Source: Flavobacterium aerium
Lineage (GTDB): Bacteria; Bacteroidota; Bacteroidia; Flavobacteriales; Flavobacteriaceae
NCBI RefSeq assembly: GCF_030766725.1
Contig: NZ_JARQWR010000006.1
Coordinates: forward strand, 124,001 to 188,000
Reading direction: 5' to 3'
Length of the DNA stretch: 64,000 nucleotides
Shown: piece by piece, positions 55,546-62,096 of the stretch
How the letters are laid out: every line of letters starts with the position of its first letter
How positions within the stretch are numbered: position 1 is the stretch's first letter
Position numbers and translations under genes: made by a program
Notes under the pieces: generated by a model
Seen by the model: the letters and a program-made list of their open reading frames with translations, nothing else
What the model was told of the DNA's origin: nothing
The model's database searches: none

Positions 55546-55566
55546 AAATTCTACAATTTTGAATTT
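55546..55566. promoter_or_regulatory. Palindrome 2 upstream of the ECF sigma gene
   Basis: AAATTCTACAATTTTGAATTT repeats the left half of palindrome 1 exactly (AAATTCTACAA) and keeps the outer GAATTT. The two centres are about 30 bases apart, close to three helical turns. Confidence 0.45.
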
Positions 55567-55600
55567 ATTGTACTGAAATGTGTTAAATTTTAATTTTTTA

Positions 55601-55633
55601 TTGGGAAGTTTAAAAATAAATGCGCTACATTTG
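55601..55633 (+). promoter_or_regulatory. Promoter of the ECF sigma gene
   Basis: TTG at 55601-55603, 22 bases, then TACATTTG at 55626-55633. It predicts a leader of about 90 bases before ATG 55731. Confidence 0.5.
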
Positions 55634-55730
55634 GTTAATATTAATCTTTATTTAACGCGAGCCTATACAATAAAATTACTTTTTTTAGAGAACGATTGAA
55701 TTTTATACCAAAAACTAAAAAGTATTTTTT

Positions 55731-56315
55731 ATGGCTAACGTTGTACTTCCAGACGCCGAATTGGTGAAGAGTTATGTGGCAGGTAACGAAACCGCTCTAG
55801 CAACACTAATTGAAAGGCACCAATCGAAAATTTACGGTTTTATTTATTCTAAAGTAACGGATAGAGATATATCGGACGATATTTTCCAAGATACTTTTAT
55901 TAAGGTAATTAAAACGCTGAAATCAAATTCTTACAATGAAGAAGGTAAGTTTTTGCCATGGGTAATGCGTATTGCGCACAATCTTATCGTGGACCATTTT
56001 AGAAAAACAAAAAAAATGCCAATGTATAGAGAAACAGAGGAATTCTCTATTTTTTCAATCATGTCGGATAATCAGCCTAATGTTGAGGCTCGAATTATTG
56101 CAGATCAGGTTGAAGTAGATCTACAAAGACTTATTGAGGAATTACCAGCCGATCAAAAAGAAGTCTTAGTAATGCGTATTTATCAAGATCTAAGTTTTAA
56201 AGAAATATCAGAACTTACCGATGTGAGTATTAATACTGCTTTGGGAAGAATGCGCTATGCATTAATGAACTTAAGAAAGGTAATTGAAAAAAATCAAATT
56301 ATATTGACAAATTAA
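55731..56315 (+). CDS. ECF RNA polymerase sigma factor (RpoE-like)
   Basis: A 194-residue sigma factor with regions 2 and 4 only. Region 2: LIERHQSKIYGFIYSKV, DISDDIFQDTFIKVIKTL and GKFLPWVMRIAHNLIVDHFR. Region 4: LIEELPADQKEVLVMRIYQ followed by SFKEISELTDVSINTALGR. No anti-sigma gene adjoins it; instead a 52-residue basic protein gene follows within 30 bases. This stand-alone arrangement suggests control other than by a classic membrane anti-sigma. Regulon unknown. Confidence 0.92.
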   Translation: MANVVLPDAELVKSYVAGNETALATLIERHQSKIYGFIYSKVTDRDISDDIFQDTFIKVIKTLKSNSYNEEGKFLPWVMRIAHNLIVDHFRKTKKMPMYRETEEFSIFSIMSDNQPNVEARIIADQVEVDLQRLIEELPADQKEVLVMRIYQDLSFKEISELTDVSINTALGRMRYALMNLRKVIEKNQIILTN

Positions 56316-56342
56316 CAATATAAATATCTTTATGACGTTCTA

Positions 56343-56501
56343 ATGAAAAAGGTAATTAATATGGCAAAAATCTACTCTAAATCATTAGCAACTAAAAAGA
56401 TGTTACCAAAAAAGGAAACCATAGCATTCTTGTTAAACTATTCCAAAGCGGTTAGCTTTGTGAAAGGTAAGAACATGAATTATGAAATTATTGCTAATTA
56501 A
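56343..56501 (+). CDS. Small basic protein downstream of the ECF sigma gene
   Basis: A 52-residue frame: ATG 56343 to TAA 56501, with 10 Lys in the protein and the hydrophobic segment TIAFLLNYSKAVSFV near the middle. A second possible start is ATG 56361 (MAKIYSKSL). It lies 27 bases after the sigma stop and ends three bases before a strong terminator, so it is on the sigma transcript. I recall similar tiny proteins with a FLLNYSKA-like core in this position in other Flavobacteria, but could not check. A role as sigma-binding peptide is speculation. Being so short, it could be missed by annotation. Confidence 0.7.
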   Translation: MKKVINMAKIYSKSLATKKMLPKKETIAFLLNYSKAVSFVKGKNMNYEIIAN

Positions 56502-56503
56502 AA

Positions 56504-56525
56504 AAGTCCCGATTTATCGGGACTT
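56504..56525. terminator. Bidirectional terminator overlapping the end of nth
   Basis: A perfect 9-bp stem (56504-56512 with 56517-56525) with loop TTTA, flanked by A and T runs. The nth stop codon (56514-56516) is in the loop, and the last nth codons are in the stem and T run. Confidence 0.88.
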
Positions 56526-57173
56526 TTTTTTATAATATTCTTCAAGAACAGTTTTTCGTCCAATAGTTTTTGTAATAATATCTTTTTCTAAATCCCATCC
56601 ACGGGCAGGAGAGTACTCTCTACCATACCAAATAATCTCAAGATGTAAATCATTCCATAATTCTTCTGGGAATAAACGTTTTGCATCACGTTCCGTTTGA
56701 ACAACATTTTTCCCATTGCTCAGATTCCATCGGTACATCAATCGGTGAATGTGCGTATCAACAGGAAATGCAGGTATGCCAAATCCTTGTGACATTACAA
56801 CACTAGCCGTCTTGTGTCCTACAGCTGGTAAAGATTCAAGGGCTGCATAATCCGCAGGAACCTGGCCATCGTATTTATCAATCAGTATGTGGGATAAGCC
56901 ATATATTCCTTTAGATTTCATAGGAGATAAACCACAAGGTCTAATAATTTCCTTGATTTCTTCTACAGACATTTTAATCATGTCATAAGGATTATCAGCT
57001 TTTGCAAAAAGAATAGGCGTAATTTGATTAACCCTTACATCTGTACATTGTGCAGAAAGTAAGACTGCAATCAATAATGTATAAGTATCTTTATGATCGA
57101 GAGGAACAGGAATTTCTGGATATATTTCTTTTAACGTATTTATAACAAAGGCAACCTTTTCTTCTTTATTCAT
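56514..57173 (-). CDS. nth: Endonuclease III (clusterless form)
   Basis: A 219-residue base-excision-repair glycosylase/AP lyase for oxidised pyrimidines. The helix-hairpin-helix with catalytic Lys is LPAVGHKTASVVM near residue 120 and the catalytic Asp is in FPVDTHIHRL near 138. LLSAQCTDVRVNQIT is the usual N-terminal motif. The C-terminal 4Fe-4S site (C-x6-C-x2-C-x5-C) is absent: the equivalent region reads WYGREYSPARGWDLEKD and no Cys occurs in the last ~130 residues. The final KKKSR is encoded by the terminator hairpin. Confidence 0.92.
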   Translation of the reverse strand: MNKEEKVAFVINTLKEIYPEIPVPLDHKDTYTLLIAVLLSAQCTDVRVNQITPILFAKADNPYDMIKMSVEEIKEIIRPCGLSPMKSKGIYGLSHILIDKYDGQVPADYAALESLPAVGHKTASVVMSQGFGIPAFPVDTHIHRLMYRWNLSNGKNVVQTERDAKRLFPEELWNDLHLEIIWYGREYSPARGWDLEKDIITKTIGRKTVLEEYYKKKSR

Positions 57174-57194
57174 TTTCTTTACTTTTATTCAAAA

Positions 57195-57202
57195 CAAATA
57201 TA
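57195..57202 (-). promoter_or_regulatory. -7 promoter box of nth
   Basis: The minus strand reads TATATTTG, 21 bases upstream of the nth ATG, in the 37-base gap between divergent nth and bcp. Confidence 0.45.
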
Positions 57203-57210
57203 AGGTTATT

Positions 57211-57663
57211 ATGACAACATTAAAAATAGGAGATAAAGCACCCAATTTTTCAGGAATAGATCAAGATGGAAAAACGCATAGCCTAAAAGATTATGCAGGG
57301 AAAAAATTAGTGGTATTCTTTTATCCCAAAGCAAATACACCTGGTTGTACAGCTGAAGCATGTAATATTAGTGATAATTATGAGCGTTTTAAACAACAGA
57401 ATTATGAGATATTAGGTGTAAGTGCCGATTCGGCAGCAGCACAAGGTCGCTTTAGAAATAAATTTAGTTTTCCCTATCCGCTAATAGCCGATGAGCAGAA
57501 AGAAATGATTCAGGCGTTTGGAGTTTGGGGACCTAAAAAGTTTATGGGTAAAGAATACGATGGAATACATAGAACGACTTTTATTATTGATGAAAAAGGA
57601 ATTATTATGGACATCATTGAAAAAGTAAAAACGAAAGATCATGCTGCTCAAATTCTAGGTTAG
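57211..57663 (+). CDS. bcp: Thiol peroxidase, Bcp-type peroxiredoxin
   Basis: A 150-residue thioredoxin-dependent peroxidase. KIGDKAPNFSGIDQDGKTHSL opens the fold; FFYPKANTPGCTAEACNISDNY contains the peroxidatic Cys (GCT) and, five residues on, the resolving Cys of the atypical 2-Cys Bcp group. GVWGPKKFMGKEYDGIHRTTFII is the conserved C-terminal part with the catalytic-site Arg. Cytosolic, reducing H2O2 and organic peroxides. It starts 37 bases from nth in the opposite direction and ends at a terminator. Confidence 0.93.
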   Translation: MTTLKIGDKAPNFSGIDQDGKTHSLKDYAGKKLVVFFYPKANTPGCTAEACNISDNYERFKQQNYEILGVSADSAAAQGRFRNKFSFPYPLIADEQKEMIQAFGVWGPKKFMGKEYDGIHRTTFIIDEKGIIMDIIEKVKTKDHAAQILG

Positions 57664-57690
57664 CAGTATTAATCAATAACATAAAAAAAA

Positions 57691-57710
57691 GCCCCGATAT
57701 TTATCGGGGC
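57691..57710. terminator. Bidirectional terminator after bcp
   Basis: GCCCCGAT (57691-57698) pairs with ATCGGGGC (57703-57710) around ATTT, with A8 and T8 flanks, between convergent genes. Confidence 0.9.
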
Positions 57711-57716
57711 TTTTTT

Positions 57717-59189
57717 TTAATTTGATTTTTCTTCTAAGAAAATAGTTGGATCATATCCAAATAAGTTATTTTTCTTGATAAGTTCTGCAATACCTACAGG
57801 AAGCATTTCTTCCCATCCTGGCTTTCCTTTACTAATCATTTTTAGTACTTCTCTCGAAAATACTTCTAGCGTATGTGGATCAAAATCGTCAATATCAATT
57901 ACTTTTCCATTGAATTTGAAGAATTTGTACAATTCTTTCATTCGAGGATGAACTTTTAAATTTTCAGAAGTAATGATTTCTCCTTGTTCATCCTGCATCG
58001 GATATAAGAATACTTTTAAATCTCTATAGAATAGTTTACCAAAAGCTTCCAAAATACCTCCACTCAAATGACGGTAGTATTTTTCATCGAATATATCAAT
58101 AAGGTTATTTACGCCCATTGCTAATCCCATGCGGGCTTTAGTATATACAGAGAAATATTCTACTACTTTATAATATTCTTGGAAATTTGAAATCATTACC
58201 GTTTGTCCTAAAGAGCAAAGTAATTCGGCACGATCCATAAAGTCACGTTCGTCAATTTCTCCGTCTGAACGAAGATTTGATAATGTAATTTCAAAAATTA
58301 CCAGAGTATTGTCTTTGTTTACTTTATTTTCCTGAAGAAACATTTCATATGATTTCTCATACATATCCATATTTACTTTCGTCACAGGACGGAAACTTCC
58401 TCTTAAAGCAAGTATGTTTTTTTTGTATAAAATAGCAGCAGGAAGAATATTGTGGCCGTCTGGGCCAAACATTACGGCATCCGTCATGCCATTCTTAACC
58501 AATTGCAAACTCATTAAACGGTTATCTACATCGGCAAAACGAGGTCCAGAGAAGTTAATCGTGTCAATTTCTAACTGGTCTTTGTCTAAGTGATCGTAAA
58601 GATAACGGAGTAATTTTTTAGGGTCATTATATTTATAATAAGCACCATAAATTAAGTTTACACCTAATATACCTAATGTTTCTTGTTGTAATCGGGTATC
58701 GTTTTCTTTGAACTGAATATGAAGAATAATTTCATTGTAATCTTCATCTGGTTCAACTTGATATTTAATTCCTACCCAACCATGTCCTTTGTATTGTTTT
58801 GCATAATCAATAGTAGCTACAGTATTTGCAAAACTAAAGAAAAATTTACTTGGGTGTTTTTCGCGTTTTAAACGTTCCTCAATTAGGTTTACTTCATGAG
58901 AAAGCATTTTCTTCAGGCGGGATTCAGTAACATATCGGCCATCTTCTTCCATGCCGTAAATTGCATCACTAAAGTCTTTGTCATAAGCAGACATTGCTTT
59001 TGCAATGGTACCAGAAGAACGGCCGGCTCTAAAAAAGTGTCGAACAGTTTCCTGTCCTGCACCAATTTCAGCAAAAGTACCGTAAATGTTTTCGTTTAGA
59101 TTAATACGAAGTGCTTTGTCCTTGATTGAAGGTATTTGTTCGATGACTCTATCACCTTTGAGGGTAATCTCAGTTTCTAGTTTTTCCAT
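57717..59189 (-). CDS. Conserved protein of unknown function (490 residues)
   Basis: A large soluble protein without signal peptide or membrane segments. It starts MEKLETEITLKGDRVIEQIP; notable stretches are FAEIGAGQETVRHFFRAG, SSGTIAKAMSAYDKDFSDAIYG, VMFGPDGHNILPAAILYKKN and ARMGLAMGVNNLIDIFDEKY. I recall relatives throughout Flavobacteria, annotated inconsistently, for instance as a nicotinate-nucleotide adenylyltransferase, but I see no HxGH or ISSTxxR motif and do not support that name. I use ATG 59189 because the longer frame begins at TTG 59210 inside the TAACTTTG box. Not recognised beyond this. Confidence 0.8.
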   Translation of the reverse strand: MEKLETEITLKGDRVIEQIPSIKDKALRINLNENIYGTFAEIGAGQETVRHFFRAGRSSGTIAKAMSAYDKDFSDAIYGMEEDGRYVTESRLKKMLSHEVNLIEERLKREKHPSKFFFSFANTVATIDYAKQYKGHGWVGIKYQVEPDEDYNEIILHIQFKENDTRLQQETLGILGVNLIYGAYYKYNDPKKLLRYLYDHLDKDQLEIDTINFSGPRFADVDNRLMSLQLVKNGMTDAVMFGPDGHNILPAAILYKKNILALRGSFRPVTKVNMDMYEKSYEMFLQENKVNKDNTLVIFEITLSNLRSDGEIDERDFMDRAELLCSLGQTVMISNFQEYYKVVEYFSVYTKARMGLAMGVNNLIDIFDEKYYRHLSGGILEAFGKLFYRDLKVFLYPMQDEQGEIITSENLKVHPRMKELYKFFKFNGKVIDIDDFDPHTLEVFSREVLKMISKGKPGWEEMLPVGIAELIKKNNLFGYDPTIFLEEKSN

Positions 59190-59207
59190 AGTCGTAATAA
59201 TACTTTG

Positions 59208-59215
59208 CAAAGTTA
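59208..59215 (-). promoter_or_regulatory. -7 promoter box of the 490-residue protein gene
   Basis: The minus strand reads TAACTTTG, 18 bases upstream of ATG 59189. Confidence 0.5.
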
Positions 59216-59250
59216 ACGATATAGGGAGGTTAATGAAAGAGAAATAATCC

Positions 59251-59258
59251 TATTTTTG
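59251..59258 (+). promoter_or_regulatory. -7 promoter box of the PhnP-like gene
   Basis: TATTTTTG lies 17 bases before the TTG start at 59276. A second TAnnTTTG match (TAATTTTG, 59271-59278) contains the start codon itself and so cannot serve this gene. Confidence 0.5.
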
Positions 59259-59275
59259 TAAAAAAATAGTTAATT

Positions 59276-60040
59276 TTGAAGGTATATTTTTTAGGTACAG
59301 GTACTTCACAAGGTATTCCAGTAATAGGAAGTAATCATTCCGTTTGTAAAAGCACTGATTTTAAGGATAAAAGATTGAGAGTATCTGCTTGGATATCATG
59401 GGGAGAACACTCGTATGTCATCGATTGTGGTCCTGATTTTAGACAACAAATGCTGACTTCTAATTGTCAGAAAGTAGATGGTATTCTTTTTACCCATGAA
59501 CATGCGGACCATACAGCAGGTTTGGACGATATACGTCCGTATTATTTTAAACAAGGAGCAATTCCTATTTATTTGCACGAAAGAGTATTACAATCTTTAG
59601 AACGAAGATTCGATTATATTTTTGAAGTAGAAAACCGTTATCCTGGTGCGCCGTCAGTTGATACGCATTTAGTATCAAATGATATCCCATTTGCCATTGG
59701 AGATAAAATGGTAATTCCGATTAATATTATGCATGGAGATCTACAAGTCTTTGGATATAGAATTGATGACTTTGCCTATTTAACAGATGCTAAAACTGTT
59801 GATGAGAAGGAGATAGAAAAACTAAAAGGACTTAAGGTTTTAGTAGTGAATGCATTACGGGAAGAACCGCATAATACACATTTTAATTTGCAGGAAGCGT
59901 TAGATTTTATAGCTTTGGTTCAGCCTGAAAAAGCCTATTTAACGCACATAAGTCACCTTCTAGGATTCCATGAAGAAGTTCAGAAGAAATTACCGGAGAA
60001 TGTTTTTTTAGCCTACGATAATCTTGAAATAACCCTTTAA
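59276..60040 (+). CDS. MBL-fold hydrolase, PhnP-like
   Basis: A 254-residue metallo-beta-lactamase-fold phosphodiesterase-like protein. It starts KVYFLGTGTSQGIPVIG, the constant N-terminus of this group, so the TTG at 59276 is the true start (no ATG is available upstream). SYVIDCGPDFRQQML, FTHEHADHTAGLDDIRPY (HxHxDH) and YLTHISHLLG near the end are the metal sites. PhnP itself cleaves cyclic ribose phosphates, but these relatives occur without phosphonate genes, as here, and the substrate is unknown. It may be co-transcribed with the next two small genes. Confidence 0.87.
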   Translation: MKVYFLGTGTSQGIPVIGSNHSVCKSTDFKDKRLRVSAWISWGEHSYVIDCGPDFRQQMLTSNCQKVDGILFTHEHADHTAGLDDIRPYYFKQGAIPIYLHERVLQSLERRFDYIFEVENRYPGAPSVDTHLVSNDIPFAIGDKMVIPINIMHGDLQVFGYRIDDFAYLTDAKTVDEKEIEKLKGLKVLVVNALREEPHNTHFNLQEALDFIALVQPEKAYLTHISHLLGFHEEVQKKLPENVFLAYDNLEITL

Positions 60041-60057
60041 TATTTAGTTTAATAAAA

Positions 60058-60549
60058 ATGAAAAAAGCTATAGTTTACCTGTTTGTAATGTCATTGTTGT
60101 ATAATATTTTTCAGTACATGAATGCAACAAAAATGTTGAAAGCAAAGGATGAAAGTATTGAAAAATTACACCAGAATTTAAAAGCTTCAAAAGATAGTTT
60201 GACAAAACTAAACAATGAGTTTGTGGAGTCCAATTATTTTTCATTAGAGAACAATGAAAATGCTTTGAACTATTTAGAAAAATACAATCTGGATGTAGTA
60301 TTGCCAAAGATGAAAGACGAAATCATAGCGATGAATGAAGACCCAAAAGGGAATAAGCTGGTGCCTTATGATCAGATAAATGGAAATAAATTCATGATTA
60401 ATAAAGTGAAGTTTTTAAACCACCGTTGGATTATCGCAGATTTTTCAGATGGTCAGATATGGGGAGAGGTAATTATTAAGTATTTTATTAATGCCGATGA
60501 AACTTTTAGCTTCGAAACTGTTGAATCAATTATCTACCCTAATACATAA
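60058..60549 (+). CDS. Uncharacterised protein with N-terminal membrane anchor
   Basis: A 163-residue protein I do not recognise. Residues 3-20 are hydrophobic (AIVYLFVMSLLYNIFQYM), a signal anchor. Residues ~28-58 have a heptad pattern (LKAKDESIEKLHQNLKASKD) that suggests a coiled coil. A folded C-terminal domain follows (NKVKFLNHRWIIADFSDGQI, then YFINADETFSFETVES). It lies 17 bases after the PhnP-like gene. Probably periplasm-facing. Confidence 0.75.
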   Translation: MKKAIVYLFVMSLLYNIFQYMNATKMLKAKDESIEKLHQNLKASKDSLTKLNNEFVESNYFSLENNENALNYLEKYNLDVVLPKMKDEIIAMNEDPKGNKLVPYDQINGNKFMINKVKFLNHRWIIADFSDGQIWGEVIIKYFINADETFSFETVESIIYPNT

Positions 60550-60581
60550 TTTAGTATTTTTACGATTAAATTATTACGAAT

Positions 60582-61061
60582 ATGAGAAAAATAGTTTTAT
60601 TAGCGACATTAATTATTGGAACAGCATCATGCAATTTCACAAAAGGAAATTCTGATGAAACACCAGTAACTCCTGATAAAAAAGTAGTTTTAGGAGTAGA
60701 CAAAGATGAGAAAGGTTGTGTAGGATCAGCAGGATACAGATGGTCTACTTTATTGAAAAAATGTATCCGCGTATTTGAAGAAGGTATTCGATTGAATCCT
60801 GTAAATGTAAATGAAGAAGATGCTGTTGTAAGTGCTTTTGTGATTTTTGAAGAAAATGGAAATAAAGCAGAGGTATTTTTACCAAATGAAAAGAACTCAC
60901 TTATTTTTGAAAGAGAAGCAGAAGGGAAATCCTATTATAATGGAGATTGGTCTCTGTCGAATGTAAAAGGATATTTACTCAAAAAAGGAGATGAAACAAT
61001 ATACACCGGTGCGAATATTGTGGAAGCACAGCAAACAGGTGATGATAAAGAAGAAAATTAA
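60582..61061 (+). CDS. Uncharacterised lipoprotein
   Basis: A 159-residue lipoprotein with lipobox IIGTASCNF. The mature protein has KDEKGCVGSAGYRWSTLLKKCIRVFEEGIRLNP, with two cysteines that could form a disulfide, followed by a beta-rich domain (SAFVIFEENGNKAEVFLPNE, YYNGDWSLSNVKGYLLKKGD). The GCVGSAGYRWS pattern is familiar from Bacteroidota lipoproteins without known function. It lies 32 bases after the preceding gene and ends at a terminator. Confidence 0.78.
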   Translation: MRKIVLLATLIIGTASCNFTKGNSDETPVTPDKKVVLGVDKDEKGCVGSAGYRWSTLLKKCIRVFEEGIRLNPVNVNEEDAVVSAFVIFEENGNKAEVFLPNEKNSLIFEREAEGKSYYNGDWSLSNVKGYLLKKGDETIYTGANIVEAQQTGDDKEEN

Positions 61062-61084
61062 AATTAATTTTGATAATAAAAAAA

Positions 61085-61104
61085 GGGACTTGATATCAAG
61101 TCCC
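61085..61104. terminator. Bidirectional terminator, perfect palindrome
   Basis: GGGACTTG (61085-61092) and CAAGTCCC (61097-61104) form the arms of a 20-base perfect palindrome with A and T runs on either side, between convergent genes. Confidence 0.88.
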
Positions 61105-61112
61105 TTTTTTTA

Positions 61113-61757
61113 TTATTGTTCCAACCAATTTTTAAAATCATAAAAATTCTGTGGGGATACTCCATGTCCTATTGGATATTCTTTATAGGTAACATCAATA
61201 CCGAATGCTTTTAAGGCATCTGGTGCTTTTCTAGCCCAGTCGATTGGGATAACCTGATCGACAGTTCCGTGTGATACAAACATCTTTAAAGCGCTATAAT
61301 TTTTGGCATCCAATGATGCTGGAATAATATCGTTATTAAGATAGCCACTCAAGGCTACCACTCTCTGGATTTTTTCAGGATAGGTAAGCGCTACAGCATA
61401 GCTCAATATCGTACCTTGACTAAAACCAACTAAAGTAATATTATTAGGGTCAATAGGATACTCTGCAATAAGCTCATCAATAAAATTAGCAATAAGATCT
61501 CTCGATTCCATTGCCTGATCATTATCGGAGAATTTATTTTCGTCGGCATCAAAATGAATAGCGTACCAAGCATTCCCGTATGGTTTCATATCATAAGGAG
61601 CACGAGCTGAAATAACATAATATTCATCCGGTAGTTCAGTAGCAAATGAGAATAAATCTTCTTCATTACTACCATACCCATGTAATAATAGTAAAAGTGG
61701 ATTTTTGTCTTTTTTGATTTTTGGTTCTCGGACTAAATGGTATAAGGATAATTCCAT
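61113..61757 (-). CDS. Alpha/beta hydrolase, phospholipase/carboxylesterase family
   Basis: A 214-residue serine esterase. LLLLHGYGSNEEDLFSFATEL is the oxyanion region, VGFSQGTILSYAVALTYPE carries the nucleophile Ser, FVSHGTVDQVIPIDWAR the Asp and EYPIGHGVSPQNFYDFKNWL the His. The fold and length match YpfH/carboxylesterase-type enzymes. No signal peptide, so cytosolic. It is the last gene of a four-gene minus-strand unit, 4 bases after the DUF4870-like gene. Confidence 0.9.
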   Translation of the reverse strand: MELSLYHLVREPKIKKDKNPLLLLLHGYGSNEEDLFSFATELPDEYYVISARAPYDMKPYGNAWYAIHFDADENKFSDNDQAMESRDLIANFIDELIAEYPIDPNNITLVGFSQGTILSYAVALTYPEKIQRVVALSGYLNNDIIPASLDAKNYSALKMFVSHGTVDQVIPIDWARKAPDALKAFGIDVTYKEYPIGHGVSPQNFYDFKNWLEQ

Positions 61758-61761
61758 GGGA

Positions 61762-62091
61762 TTAGTTTATGTTTTTAAATACTTTTTGAAACAATTCACC
61801 TACTAATGGAATTGGTCTATATTCCCCTTGTAATGCATTGATGAAACCAAATGCCCATAGGACAATGAAGAATACATAAAAGGCGGAGGAAACCATCCAA
61901 CTGTCAAAATATCCAACAATATAGCCTAAGGCAAAAAAGGATAAGGATACACCCAAAGCTTGACGAATATGAAAAGCAGCAAAAGGGTTTTTAAGATCAT
62001 TATTTTGTACTAAGGCAATAATGGTTCCAATAATGGTGAAATAACTAATTATAGCATGGTTTTTCCCAGCTTCGATAACTTCTTTATTCAT
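61762..62091 (-). CDS. DUF4870/Tic20-like membrane protein
   Basis: A 109-residue protein with three hydrophobic helices (AIISYFTIIGTIIALVQ; ALGVSLSFFALGYIVGYF; SAFYVFFIVLWAFGFINAL). The motif NPFAAFHIRQALG between helices 1 and 2 is typical of the DUF4870/Tic20-like group, and PIPLVGELFQKVF closes it. Function unknown. It lies between the dihydroorotase-like gene (5-base gap) and the esterase gene (4-base gap). Confidence 0.78.
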   Translation of the reverse strand: MNKEVIEAGKNHAIISYFTIIGTIIALVQNNDLKNPFAAFHIRQALGVSLSFFALGYIVGYFDSWMVSSAFYVFFIVLWAFGFINALQGEYRPIPLVGELFQKVFKNIN

Positions 62092-62096
62092 GAGAA

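Larger units (their letters stand above)
55401..55730. other. uvrA / ECF-sigma divergent intergenic region
   Basis: This 330-base stretch has no gene. It holds the uvrA -7 box (55421-55428), two tandem AAATTC-GAATTT palindromes (55515-55537, 55546-55566) and the sigma gene promoter (55601-55633). Confidence 0.7.

Noticed and set aside
57717..59189. Nicotinate-nucleotide adenylyltransferase name for this protein
   Set aside because: No nucleotidyltransferase HxGH or ISSTxxR motif is visible and the size is more than twice that of NadD.
59271..59278. TAATTTTG as the promoter box of the PhnP-like gene
   Set aside because: It contains the TTG start codon required for the conserved N-terminus; the box at 59251 fits instead.
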